Shown piece after piece: positions 17,026 through 25,204 of a DNA stretch of 40,146 nucleotides. A model generated the notes under the pieces. It searched no databases. It was not told the origin of the DNA and saw only the letters and a program-made list of their open reading frames with translations. The stretch's first letter is position 1. Every line of letters begins with the position of its first letter. The DNA is from an uncultured Lachnospiraceae bacterium (GTDB taxonomy: Bacteria > Bacillota > Clostridia > Lachnospirales > Lachnospiraceae): positions 1 through 40,146 of the forward strand of contig CACZQN010000034.1 in assembly GCA_902783375.1 (NCBI GenBank), written 5' to 3'. A program made the translations under genes and the position numbers.

Positions 17026-18234
17026 ATGATGAAGAAAAAAGCTGCGATTCGAATGATCGCCATGATGATGGCTGCGCTGATGATCAGTGGCATCGTTTCA
17101 ACACAGGTATATGCTGATCTCCTGTCCTACAGCAATGTGGCGGAGACAGCAGAGGCGGTGACACTTGACGCGGCGGTCTGGATGGAACACGATCTGAAGA
17201 CGATGGAGAGTGGGAAGAGCTATGTCTATCCGTTTTCGGTGGCGGAGAAGCGGTACATGAACCTCTACATCTTTGCTTCCGGGGATGTCCACGTTGCCAT
17301 TTTCACGAAGGATGGCGGACAGGTTTATGAGACCACCATCCCTGCACATTCGCTGCGGGAAGAAAAGATTCCGCTCACGACGACGGGGGATTTCACGCTG
17401 CGCCTCCGTGCCGATGGTTATGATACGGCCTGTTCCTTCAACTTCGGGACAGCGGTCCGCTGGCAGCGGGAAGATCTCCTGATGGGGAATACGATGGAAC
17501 TGACGGCGGAACTTGGCAGAGCATACGGAACCTGGACGACGGAGGCAGACAGCCCGGTGACCATCGTCAGCTCCGACGGAAGATCCTGTGTCGTCTGGGG
17601 CGACGGAGACGGCATGGGGATCGTGACATTTACCTCCGATAACCTGACGAGGGCGTATTATGTCAAGGTCGCGCCGAGAAGAACGCTCTTTATCGGCGAC
17701 AGTTTCTTCGCGCACCTGAACACCTACGGCTATATGGAAGAGGATATCTACCTGATCGTGAAGGCCGATACCGCGCCGCGCGACTGGTATGACATGGAGA
17801 ACAACGACCTCTACTGCGGCGAGCAGTACGATAAACTCATGGTACAGGATCCGGAGCAGACCAGAGAGGTCTATTTCTACTATGGCGTCAACGACTACGA
17901 CTGCTGGTACAATATCGACTATGCGAAGCGCCTGCTCGGCGATATCCGCAGGCAGCTGCCGGACAGTCCGGTCTATGTTCTGAAGGTACTGCCGGTCAGT
18001 ACCGCATATGCCGGTGCCAAGAACATGAACAAGCAGATTGCCGCATATAATAAGGCGCTGCAGAAGTTCTGTGCGACGGATGATATGCTGATCTTCATCG
18101 ATGGCTCAGCACCGGTCGTCACAAAATACGGAAATCTGAAAAGCAATTATACGAAGGATGGCCTGCATCTGACGAAGGCTGCCTGCGGGAAGTGGTGGAC
18201 TGCCGTGCAGGAGCAGGTGGAGAAGGTGAAGTAA
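17026..18234 (+). CDS. Exported SGNH/GDSL-family hydrolase
   Basis: A 402-residue protein with a signal peptide (about residues 1-27, ending TQVYAD). An N-terminal beta-sandwich-like region (about 30-215) precedes the SGNH domain. The family blocks are present: FIGDSFF with catalytic Ser226, YYGVNDYD as the GxND block, and DGLHLT with Asp378 and His381. Such enzymes are esterases that often add or remove acyl groups on glycans. AAGGAG at 17013-17018 lies 7 nt before ATG 17026, and an upstream in-frame start at 17008 lacks a site. Next to the beta-helix protein it may de-esterify the same extracellular glycan; this is inferred from position only. Confidence 0.88.
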   Translation: MMKKKAAIRMIAMMMAALMISGIVSTQVYADLLSYSNVAETAEAVTLDAAVWMEHDLKTMESGKSYVYPFSVAEKRYMNLYIFASGDVHVAIFTKDGGQVYETTIPAHSLREEKIPLTTTGDFTLRLRADGYDTACSFNFGTAVRWQREDLLMGNTMELTAELGRAYGTWTTEADSPVTIVSSDGRSCVVWGDGDGMGIVTFTSDNLTRAYYVKVAPRRTLFIGDSFFAHLNTYGYMEEDIYLIVKADTAPRDWYDMENNDLYCGEQYDKLMVQDPEQTREVYFYYGVNDYDCWYNIDYAKRLLGDIRRQLPDSPVYVLKVLPVSTAYAGAKNMNKQIAAYNKALQKFCATDDMLIFIDGSAPVVTKYGNLKSNYTKDGLHLTKAACGKWWTAVQEQVEKVK

Positions 18235-18270
18235 AAAGCAGACTGAAAATGCTGCCGTCAGGTGTAAAGA

Positions 18271-18318
18271 CCAGAAGGCACTGTGTTGGGAGACCAACCA
18301 GTGCCTTCTGGCTTTGAT
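18271..18318. terminator. Bidirectional hairpin between convergent genes
   Basis: CCAGAAGGCACTG (18271-18283) pairs perfectly with 18299-18311. Inside it GTTGG/CCAAC extends the stem to 18 bp with a single bulged T (18284) and a GAGA loop. CTTTGATTT follows on the plus strand. It lies between the SGNH hydrolase and the minus-strand ATPase. Confidence 0.82.
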
Positions 18319-18319
18319 T

Positions 18320-19582
18320 TCACAGTGAGGATATCGCCCAGAGAGGAATGTTAATCATCCAATCCTGCTCTATGCTGCCAGACATGGATGTACGTACTGC
18401 GTATGGGGGATGATATTTTTCAGTATATACACGTAAACTTTTTGATTTCAGATTTTGTTCTGCTTTTACTTCGACGGGTATGACATCCTTCCCTTTCTGG
18501 ATGAGAAAATCTGTTTCATAGGTACTTTTTTCCCCTGAATAATAATAAGGAGTGTATCTGGTATCGGAAACAAGTTGCTGCAGAACATACTGTTCTGTCA
18601 AAGCTCCCTTAAACTCGGTGAAGAGTGTATTTCCGTGCAGGAGACTCTCCGCATCTAGTTCTCCCATTGCGCCAAGTAAACCGATATCAATGAGAAATAG
18701 TTTAAATGACGTAAAATCGATGTAAGATTGTAGAGGCACACTTGGTTTTGTTACTTTGTGAACAACATAGATCAGTCCGGCATCTGACAGCCACTGAATT
18801 GCAAGTTCAAAATCTTTCATCCGGGAACCTTGTTTTACCTGACCAAAGAAAAATTTGCGATTTTCTTTGGCTAATTGGGCAGGAATCGCATTCCAGGTCA
18901 TCCGGATTCTTGGAAGGACAGATGGTGTAATATGTTTTCCGAAATCGCCTTCATATTGGTGCAGGATGGAAGACTGTATTTCTCTGACTTCCTGAAGGTT
19001 GCGGTTCTCGCGATAACGGTCGACAACTTCAGGCATTCCTCCTACGAAATAATACAGACGAAGCAGATCTGTGTATTTTGCACTGAAATCCGTCACTTCC
19101 GGATTACGCCAGTCACCGAGGTATTCGGCCAGCATGTCCTCATTCATCGCCATAAGAAATTCCCGGAAATTCATTGGATATAAGAATAATTCATCTACTT
19201 TTCCTACGGGAAAAGAGAAGTTTTCGTGTTGCGCGACTCCGAGAAGAGAACCGGCTGCGACGATTGCCAGTCCAGGGAAATCTTCACAAAAATATTTCAG
19301 AGATTCTACTACTCGAAGCGCCGATTGAACTTCATCCAAGATCAATAAGGTATCCGAAGCATTGATTTTACAGTGTAATTCAATTTCCAGAGCATTTATG
19401 ATGCGGTGTGTATCATAGTCCTGGTTAAAAATGGAAGCGACTCGATTGTTGTTGTAAAATGAAATATATACTGTATTTGGAAAACAGGTCTCACCAAAGG
19501 CTTTCATTAACCATGTTTTCCCGACCTGTCGAGCGCCCCATAAGATCAGCGGCTTCCTGCGTGGATTGTTTTTCCATTGCAA
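18320..19582 (-). CDS. AAA ATPase with DUF4143, shortened or altered N terminus
   Basis: A 420-residue protein. The AAA part has Walker A GARQVGKTW about 16 residues from the start and Walker B LLILDEVQ, and a C-terminal DUF4143-type nuclease-like region includes YETDFLIQKGKDVIPVEVKAE. Proteins of this family are widespread and their role is not established. Relatives normally start some 10-12 residues earlier. Here the frame opens with TTG at 19582 and has an in-frame stop about 36 nt upstream, with no good ribosome site. The upstream DNA holds three copies of a short repeat. The gene may be 5'-truncated or frame-shifted, or may use an unusual start. It stands alone on its strand. Confidence 0.82.
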   Translation of the reverse strand: MQWKNNPRRKPLILWGARQVGKTWLMKAFGETCFPNTVYISFYNNNRVASIFNQDYDTHRIINALEIELHCKINASDTLLILDEVQSALRVVESLKYFCEDFPGLAIVAAGSLLGVAQHENFSFPVGKVDELFLYPMNFREFLMAMNEDMLAEYLGDWRNPEVTDFSAKYTDLLRLYYFVGGMPEVVDRYRENRNLQEVREIQSSILHQYEGDFGKHITPSVLPRIRMTWNAIPAQLAKENRKFFFGQVKQGSRMKDFELAIQWLSDAGLIYVVHKVTKPSVPLQSYIDFTSFKLFLIDIGLLGAMGELDAESLLHGNTLFTEFKGALTEQYVLQQLVSDTRYTPYYYSGEKSTYETDFLIQKGKDVIPVEVKAEQNLKSKSLRVYTEKYHPPYAVRTSMSGSIEQDWMINIPLWAISSL

Positions 19583-19585
19583 GAC

Positions 19586-19662
19586 TTCCGAAGAAAAAAT
19601 GAGATAGGAATACAGTTATTCCGACGAAAAAATGTATTACAAATATATTTTTTCGTCGGAAT
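19586..19662. repeat. Three copies of a 15-16 bp repeat, two as a palindrome
   Basis: ATTCCGACGAAAAAAT (19618-19633) is repeated in perfect inverted orientation at 19647-19662 with a 13-nt spacer. A third copy with one internal mismatch, TTCCGAAGAAAAAAT, lies at 19586-19600 in direct orientation, 33 nt from the second. The third copy lies at the very 5' end of the ATPase reading frame. It could be a regulator site, or a small mobile palindromic unit that altered the gene start. Confidence 0.85.
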
Positions 19663-19868
19663 ATGCGATAGTTCATGCCTTGCTTTCGTCGTTATACTCC
19701 TTCCGAATCGATGTATCAGGGTTTGCACTGGTTGCCCGGATGCGAAATGCACGGTTTCTTTTTCCATTATACGGGATTTTCCTGCTGATGGCAATTGGCA
19801 GAAAAATCGGAAATTGCTGCAGAAAAACCACCACTTTGGCGTGTTCGCTTAAATCTCCATCCGGGGTA

Positions 19869-19877
19869 TGCTATAGT
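19869..19877 (+). promoter_or_regulatory. Extended -10 promoter of the Fn3-like gene
   Basis: TGCTATAGT (19869-19877) is an extended -10 element. The -35 region 17 nt upstream (TTAAAT, 19849-19854) is weak. The leader to the ATG at 19931 would be about 45 nt. Confidence 0.5.
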
Positions 19878-19930
19878 GATGAGTGGTATGGAAAAACCAT
19901 AAAAGGGAAACAAAAGGAAGGAGATTATGC

Positions 19931-20746
19931 ATGAAAAAGAGAGCTCTGTTATTTGTACTGACACTCGCTGCAGCCATCTTTGTGCTGACGGGCGTCGAAG
20001 CTTATGCGGCACTGACAAAGCCGGTATTTGCGATCTCGGATAATAACGGGAATCCGAAGATCACGATCACCAAGGTCAGCGGGGCTACCGGCTACCGGAT
20101 TTACAGAAAGACGCCGACCGATACGAAATGGGTAAAAGTTGCGACCACGAGAAAAACGACCTTAACCGATACAAAGTGGCAGGCGGTTGACGGCGTGCAG
20201 ATCAGGTATACGGTGAAGGCCTACACCAAGAATGCAGCCGGGAAGGTTACCTGGAGCAAGGCGGCCACCGTCAAGACCTGGACGACGCCGACCAGCCCGT
20301 ACGGCGATCTGATCGCAAGCAGATATTTCCGCAGCTATAAGAATCCGACATTTACGGAATATGCCGGATATGCGCTGATCGACCTGGATCAGAACGGGGA
20401 CGAAGAACTGGTACTGGTATACAAGGAAGTGAACAGGGGAATCGAATTATTGCAGATCTGGTATCATGCGGACGGTTCCTATGGTAGAACAGCTGCGGTC
20501 AGTGTAGAGACACCTGCATATTATTCGGCAAAGGAACACAGCGTGGTGTTCGAGATCCAGGATGAGGCCACAGGCGGTTTCTCCCTCAGAGCATTCAGCT
20601 TTGACCCTGCGAAGGGATTGACCAGTAAGGATCTTTTCACCTACCGTGACGGCACTTACTATGCAGGGGAAGAAGAGACCACGAAGAGTGCGTATGACGC
20701 CTATATGTCCGGACTGAAGGAGCTAAAACTCAGATCTATTCAGTAA
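19931..20746 (+). CDS. Secreted protein with Fn3-like domain
   Basis: A 271-residue exported protein with a signal peptide (residues 1-27, ending VEAYA). A fibronectin-III-like domain (about 30-120) contains GYRIYRKTPTDTKWVKV and IRYTVKAYTKNAAGKVTWS, the pattern of Fn3-like modules in clostridial surface proteins. The C-terminal part (about 125-271) contains DLDQNGDEEL, a calcium-loop-like motif also seen in uncharacterised secreted Firmicutes proteins. No enzymatic motif and no anchor were found. AAGGAG at 19918-19923 lies 7 nt before ATG 19931, whereas the frame upstream lacks a site. It is a single-gene unit; the next gene has its own regulatory element directly after this stop codon. Confidence 0.82.
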   Translation: MKKRALLFVLTLAAAIFVLTGVEAYAALTKPVFAISDNNGNPKITITKVSGATGYRIYRKTPTDTKWVKVATTRKTTLTDTKWQAVDGVQIRYTVKAYTKNAAGKVTWSKAATVKTWTTPTSPYGDLIASRYFRSYKNPTFTEYAGYALIDLDQNGDEELVLVYKEVNRGIELLQIWYHADGSYGRTAAVSVETPAYYSAKEHSVVFEIQDEATGGFSLRAFSFDPAKGLTSKDLFTYRDGTYYAGEEETTKSAYDAYMSGLKELKLRSIQ

Positions 20747-20771
20747 ATCAGACACAGATCTAAAGTGGATT

Positions 20772-20804
20772 TTTCACAGGTCTGAGATGGAAAATCAATA
20801 TTCA
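20772..20804 (+). promoter_or_regulatory. Shared 32-bp element before the binding-protein gene, copy 1
   Basis: TTTCACA (20772-20778), nine nt, TGGAAAATC (20788-20796), two nt and TATTC (20799-20803) repeat the layout seen before the esterase and the ABC permeases. TATTCA fits a -10 box, but the place 17 nt upstream reads ACAGGT, not a -35. An activator-dependent promoter is inferred. Confidence 0.65.
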
Positions 20805-20891
20805 AAAGATGTGAAGAACCAGTTACAATCATGCCATCAAAAGCGAAAAGAGAACATTGTGTTTTCTGATTCATTGAAGGAGGACGTGATT

Positions 20892-22460
20892 GTGAAGAAG
20901 AAAGTTCTGGCAGTACTTCTAACAGCTGTGATGGCACTTGGCGCACTTGCGGCATGTGGCGGATCTGGCAATACCGGTAATGGCAGCGCAGCAGCAAACA
21001 ACAGCGCAGCACCGGCCGAGACCAATAACAAAACATCGGAAACCCAGACGGCTACCGGGGATATCCCGAAGATCGTCATGGAGACACTGTACTTTGATGC
21101 AGTTCCGAGAGATCTCGCTGCAGTCGAAGCAGCAATGAATGAGATTTCCATTCCGGAGATCGGCGTACAGGTAGAGCTTTATCCGCTGGGCTTCTCCGAA
21201 GCTTCCCAGCAGGTAGGACTGATGATCAGCTCTGGCCAGCAGCTTGACCTGGTTGTCTGTGCAGGCAGATCCGATTTCCTGTCCCTGGTTAACAAGAACA
21301 TGGTTCTGGATCTCGACGAGCTCATTGCAACAGTCGGCCAGCCGGTCGCTGAGGCTGCGGCAAAGGCAATCCCGGGCGGCTATGTCGGCGGTAAGCTCTA
21401 CGGTATCCCGAGTATTGAGAAGTACGGTTCCATCAACGGTCTGTGTATCGACAAGTCAATTGTGGATGCTGTCGGCTGGACCAAATTCGATCTGACCATG
21501 GAAGAGCTCGGTGATTTCCTTGCGCAGGCAAAGGCAGTGACCGACAAGCACCTGATCCACCTCTCCGGCGGCGGCAATGCAGTTGCAAACTTTGAGATGA
21601 TGAACACTGTTGACTACCTTGGCGCAGATATTGCATGTGGCGGTATCCTTGGTGTTGGTTCAGCTGAGGGAGACAAGGTTGTCAATATCTTCGCAACAGA
21701 GGAATACAGAAATTACTGCAAACTCATGCATGAATGGTATGAGGCAGGCTATTTCAACCTGGATGCAGCAACCAACAATGATTCCGGCCAGGCAGCGGTT
21801 ACCGCAGGTACCGGCGCAGGCTATTTCATCAAGACAGAACTTGACATGGTTGACCAGCAGGCAGCAGCAAATGGCATCGAGATGGTTGGCCTGAACACCA
21901 GACCGCATATCGTCGTGACCGGTGATATCGCACAGCAGACCTGGTCCATCCCATACACCTGTGCAGATCCGGAAGCTGCTATGAAGGTCATGAACCTGAT
22001 GTGGACCAATGAGGACTTCATCAACCTGATGTACTACGGTATCGAGGATCTCGACTATCGCACACTGGAAGATGGCAGAATCGGTTTCCTTGAGGGTGAA
22101 GCACCGCAGACCGTCGGCTTCCATCAGTGGTTCGGTCTCTACGGCAATGTCGCACTCAAGAAGGTCTGGGAGGCCAGCCCGGCTGATTATAAGGAACAGC
22201 TCGAGGCGTTCAACAACGATGTAACCGCGGAGAACAGTTCCAAGTTCTACGGCTACGCATTCAACCCGGATATCGTCAAGACCGAGTATGCAGCAGTCAA
22301 CGATGTCATCTCCACTTATCGCACCTCCCTGGAATGTGGTGTTGTCGATGATGTGGACGGTGTCGTAGATCAGTTCGTGAAGGACCTGGAAGCGGCCGGG
22401 ATTAATACCATCATCGAGGCAAACCAGAAGGCACTGGATGAGTGGAAGGCTCAGCAGTAA
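20892..22460 (+). CDS. ABC sugar transporter solute-binding lipoprotein
   Basis: A 522-residue lipoprotein with lipobox LAAC (lipidated Cys22), a low-complexity Gly/Asn/Ala/Thr linker (about 23-52) and an extracellular binding domain. The end (DQFVKDLEAAGI...ALDEWKAQQ) resembles DUF3502-type LipO/LplA binding proteins, which work with LplB/YtcP-type permeases. Both of those permease genes lie about 10 kb downstream and carry the same upstream element, so they are the likely partners. GTG 20892 is chosen because AAGGAGG (20877-20883) lies 8 nt upstream and the lipoprotein signal starts there; the frame stays open to 20787. The ligand is probably an oligosaccharide or glycoside. A strong terminator follows, so the gene can be expressed above its partners. 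Confidence 0.93.
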   Translation: MKKKVLAVLLTAVMALGALAACGGSGNTGNGSAAANNSAAPAETNNKTSETQTATGDIPKIVMETLYFDAVPRDLAAVEAAMNEISIPEIGVQVELYPLGFSEASQQVGLMISSGQQLDLVVCAGRSDFLSLVNKNMVLDLDELIATVGQPVAEAAAKAIPGGYVGGKLYGIPSIEKYGSINGLCIDKSIVDAVGWTKFDLTMEELGDFLAQAKAVTDKHLIHLSGGGNAVANFEMMNTVDYLGADIACGGILGVGSAEGDKVVNIFATEEYRNYCKLMHEWYEAGYFNLDAATNNDSGQAAVTAGTGAGYFIKTELDMVDQQAAANGIEMVGLNTRPHIVVTGDIAQQTWSIPYTCADPEAAMKVMNLMWTNEDFINLMYYGIEDLDYRTLEDGRIGFLEGEAPQTVGFHQWFGLYGNVALKKVWEASPADYKEQLEAFNNDVTAENSSKFYGYAFNPDIVKTEYAAVNDVISTYRTSLECGVVDDVDGVVDQFVKDLEAAGINTIIEANQKALDEWKAQQ

Positions 22461-22482
22461 TCAGGAATACAGCATGAATTTT

Positions 22483-22519
22483 CAGGCCGGAGCAGCAGAT
22501 GCTCCGGCCTGTTTTTTTT
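22483..22519 (+). terminator. Strong intrinsic terminator after the binding-protein gene
   Basis: CAGGCCGGAGCA (22483-22494) pairs perfectly with 22500-22511 over a 5-nt loop, followed by eight T residues. The last two T residues are also the start of the next promoter's TTGACA. Confidence 0.95.
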
Positions 22520-22556
22520 GACAAAATGGACAGGAATATTGTTATAGAAATATAAC
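22518..22556 (+). promoter_or_regulatory. Promoter and operator-like palindrome before the GH1 gene
   Basis: TTGACA (22518-22523) is followed 18 nt later by TTATAG (22542-22547). The -10 region lies inside a perfect inverted repeat, GTTATA/TATAAC around GAAA (22541-22556), which could be a repressor site. Confidence 0.55.
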
Positions 22557-22635
22557 GTTCCTTATATTGCGGGAAGTGATCCTGCAGGTGCATAATAGAT
22601 ACAGAACAGAACAGAGACAGAAGGAGGAAAAAACG

Positions 22636-23979
22636 ATGTTTTACCAGTTCCCTGAGAATTTTACCTGGGGTGTTGCAACGGCAGCGGCACAGATTGAAGG
22701 CGGAGCATATGAGGATGGCAGAGGGCTGTCGATCTGGGATGTCTTTGCGGGAATTCCCGGTGCCATCAAGAAGGGCGGCCGGCCGGAAGTGGCCTGTGAT
22801 TCCTACCATCTCGTGGAGCGGGATGTGGAGATGATGAAGGAACTGGGCATCAATTCCTATCGGTTCTCCTTCTCCTGGTCGAGAATTCTGCCGGATGGAA
22901 CCGGCAAGGTCAATGAGGCCGGGATTGCCTATTATAAAAAGCTGATCCGCCTGCTGAAGGAGAATGGGATCAGACCGAATGCGACCATGTACCACTGGGA
23001 TCTGCCGTATCAGCTGCAGCTGCAGGGCGGCTTCGGGAACCGCCAGATCGTGTCGTGGTTCACGGAGTATGCAAAAGTACTGCTGGATAACTTCGGGGAT
23101 GATGTGGATTTCTGGGTGACGTTCAATGAACCGATCGCGACCTATGTCGGCTACAGCGCCGGCTTCTTCGCCCCGGGTCTCCACAATGAAAAATATGCCC
23201 GCCAGGCACTGCACCACCTGCTGCTCTGCCACGGCGAGGCGGTGAAACTGTTCCGGACCTATCATTTTGAACATGCAAAGATCGGTATCGTCGTGGATAT
23301 CTGGAAGCATTATCCGGGCCGCCCGGGCAATGAAGAGGATGAGGCGATGGCACTGACCGGGAATGAGATCCGTGGATTCGGCATGTTCCTGCATCCGCTG
23401 TTCCTCGGCGGGTATTCGAAAGAACTGCTGGCTTATTTCCACGAAAATGATCTGATGCCGGTGGTGGAAGAGGGAGACTTTGAGACGATCCGGCAGCCGA
23501 TTGATTTCTACGGCCTGAACTTCTACAACGGTCTCTATGATGATGCGGAGAAGATGCGTGAGCGTGAGAAGCAGAGAAAAGAAGGCGGCAACTACCAGGA
23601 TCGGCCGGAGAGCCATCCGGAGGCTGTCTGCGATGTCCTGCATATGCTGGTTGAAAAATACCATCTGAATATCCCGATCTACATCACCGAGAACGGTCTT
23701 CCGTACGATGATGAGGAAGGGAAAGAGGCCAATCTGAACGATGACAGACGGATTGACTATGTGAAGGATGTCCTGAAGTGGGCACACAAGGCGATCGAAG
23801 AGGGTATTGATCTCAGAGGATATTATCTCTGGTCCCTGATGGACAATTTTGAGTGGTCTGCCGGGTACTGTGCACGATATGGCCTGTACTATACCGATTA
23901 TGAGACACTTGAGCGCATTCCGAAGAAGAGTGCGAAGTGGTATGCAGATGTAACACGCAGAAATGGATTTGAAGCGTAA
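22636..23979 (+). CDS. GH1 beta-glucosidase or 6-phospho-beta-glucosidase
   Basis: A 447-residue cytoplasmic glycoside hydrolase of normal GH1 length. It begins with the family signature FPENFTWGVATAAAQIEGG and carries the acid/base Glu165 in WVTFNEP and the nucleophile Glu352 in YITENGLP. The end has the aglycone-side motif LWSLMDNFEWS. The binding-protein/permease transporter nearby, rather than a PTS, favours an unphosphorylated beta-glucoside or similar substrate. AAGGAGG about 9 nt before ATG 22636 decides the start; the frame continues upstream without a site. It begins a three-gene unit with the oxidoreductase and VOC genes. Confidence 0.94.
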   Translation: MFYQFPENFTWGVATAAAQIEGGAYEDGRGLSIWDVFAGIPGAIKKGGRPEVACDSYHLVERDVEMMKELGINSYRFSFSWSRILPDGTGKVNEAGIAYYKKLIRLLKENGIRPNATMYHWDLPYQLQLQGGFGNRQIVSWFTEYAKVLLDNFGDDVDFWVTFNEPIATYVGYSAGFFAPGLHNEKYARQALHHLLLCHGEAVKLFRTYHFEHAKIGIVVDIWKHYPGRPGNEEDEAMALTGNEIRGFGMFLHPLFLGGYSKELLAYFHENDLMPVVEEGDFETIRQPIDFYGLNFYNGLYDDAEKMREREKQRKEGGNYQDRPESHPEAVCDVLHMLVEKYHLNIPIYITENGLPYDDEEGKEANLNDDRRIDYVKDVLKWAHKAIEEGIDLRGYYLWSLMDNFEWSAGYCARYGLYYTDYETLERIPKKSAKWYADVTRRNGFEA

Positions 23980-24001
23980 AGAACGTTGATTGGAGGATGA
24001 C

Positions 24002-25171
24002 ATGGCTGAGAAGAAAAAGGAGACACAGACAATTACCCCGATGAAGGTCGGTGTGGTCGGGACCGGCATGATCTGCCGGATTTACATCGAAAATATTGCA
24101 AAGAGATTCTCTGTCGTGGAACTGGCTGCCGTGGCAGACCGGAATATCGACAAGGCAAAGGAAGTGGCGGATCAGTATGGCGTGAAGGCCTGCACGGTCG
24201 ATGAACTGATGGAGGATCCGGAAATCGAGATCATCCTGAATCTGACGCCGCCGGCAGTCCACTATGAGATCATGAAGCGTGCGCTCCTCGCCGGAAAGCA
24301 TGTCTATACCGAGAAGACCTTCACGATGAATATCATCGAGGCGCAGGAGCTGGTGATGCTGGCGGAGGAGAAGGGCCTGATGATCGGATCGGCACCGGAT
24401 ACCTTCTTTGCCAGCTGGGTGCAGAACGCGAGAAAGATCATCGACAGCGGCAGACTCGGCCGGATTACTTCCTTCGCGATGGTCGGCAACCGGGACAACG
24501 AAAAGATGCTGCCGGCAATGACCTACATGAACCGTCCGGGCGGCGGTCTGCTCTACGATTATGTCGTGTACTATCTGACCGTCCTCGTCAATCTGCTCGG
24601 GCCGGTCCAGAAGGTGTCTGCCAATATCCGTGCGCCGTATGCGCGGCACATCGATAATTTCCCGCCGTCGCAGCACAAGGGCGAGATCGTGGAAACACCG
24701 AATGAGAGCCAGGTGTACTCGATCCTCGAGATGGAGAACGGGATCACCGGTACCCTGTCCATCAATGCGGACAGCTGCTATTTTGACCAGACCTATTTTG
24801 CAATCTACGGCAACAAGGGAATTCTCTATCTGGCCTGCCCGGACTGGTTCAACGGGGAGATCAGCCTGTATGAGAATACGACGGATTTCAAAGGCGCGGA
24901 CAAGCCGAAGCGCGTGAAGATCGAGGATCCGTATGCATTCAAGACGAACAGCCGCGGCGTTGGTCTGGCGGATATGGTCTGGGCGAAGATCGAAGGAAGA
25001 GAACCGCGCGTGAACGGGGAACGCTGTCTGCATGTCCTCGAAGTCGAGGAGCGGATGCAGGAGTCCAGTGACAAGAACGGACTGCAGTGTGTCGTGGCGT
25101 CGACCTGCACAAGATCCCTGCCGCTGGCTGTTCCGACGGACGGAGAAGAAAGTGCACTGAGAACCTGCTGA
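24002..25171 (+). CDS. Gfo/Idh/MocA-family oxidoreductase
   Basis: A 389-residue NAD(P)-dependent sugar oxidoreductase. The N-terminal Rossmann motif GVVGTGMICRIYIENI and LAAVADRN bind the cofactor. The usual EKP is EKT (Glu104-Lys105-Thr106), keeping the lysine. The C-terminal alpha/beta domain follows with GGGLLYDYVVYYL. Relatives oxidise or reduce a hydroxyl of sugars or sugar derivatives. GGAGG (23992-23996) lies 5 nt before ATG 24002, and the gene starts 22 nt after the GH1 gene. It probably acts on a sugar released by the glycosidases; in other systems such enzymes make 3-keto sugars that help break glycosidic bonds, which is possible but not shown here. Confidence 0.9.
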   Translation: MAEKKKETQTITPMKVGVVGTGMICRIYIENIAKRFSVVELAAVADRNIDKAKEVADQYGVKACTVDELMEDPEIEIILNLTPPAVHYEIMKRALLAGKHVYTEKTFTMNIIEAQELVMLAEEKGLMIGSAPDTFFASWVQNARKIIDSGRLGRITSFAMVGNRDNEKMLPAMTYMNRPGGGLLYDYVVYYLTVLVNLLGPVQKVSANIRAPYARHIDNFPPSQHKGEIVETPNESQVYSILEMENGITGTLSINADSCYFDQTYFAIYGNKGILYLACPDWFNGEISLYENTTDFKGADKPKRVKIEDPYAFKTNSRGVGLADMVWAKIEGREPRVNGERCLHVLEVEERMQESSDKNGLQCVVASTCTRSLPLAVPTDGEESALRTC

Positions 25172-25204
25172 GAATTGCAGCGTGGGAGAGAGGGAGAACA
25201 GACG

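Larger units (their letters stand above)
19583..19930. other. Gene-poor 348-bp interval with repeats and a promoter
   Basis: No convincing gene lies here. The left part (19586-19662) contains repeats related to the ATPase 5' end, and the right part carries the promoter and ribosome site of the Fn3-like gene. Short open frames on both strands share fragments such as FRRKN and FFVGI only because they cross the same repeat copies. The middle (about 19700-19840) shows nothing recognisable and may be decayed sequence. Confidence 0.6.

Noticed and set aside
16935-17117. Short 60-residue open frame between the beta-helix and SGNH genes
   Set aside because: It overlaps both genes in another frame and has no ribosome site.
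18310-18330. Another copy of the TTTCACA element near the end of the ATPase gene
   Set aside because: Only the first seven bases fit; the second block and the -10-like part are absent at the required distance, and the place is a gene end.
19586-19662. Insertion-sequence ends or an attachment site
   Set aside because: No transposase or integrase is present and no target duplication flanks the repeat; the palindrome alone is too short to call an IS.
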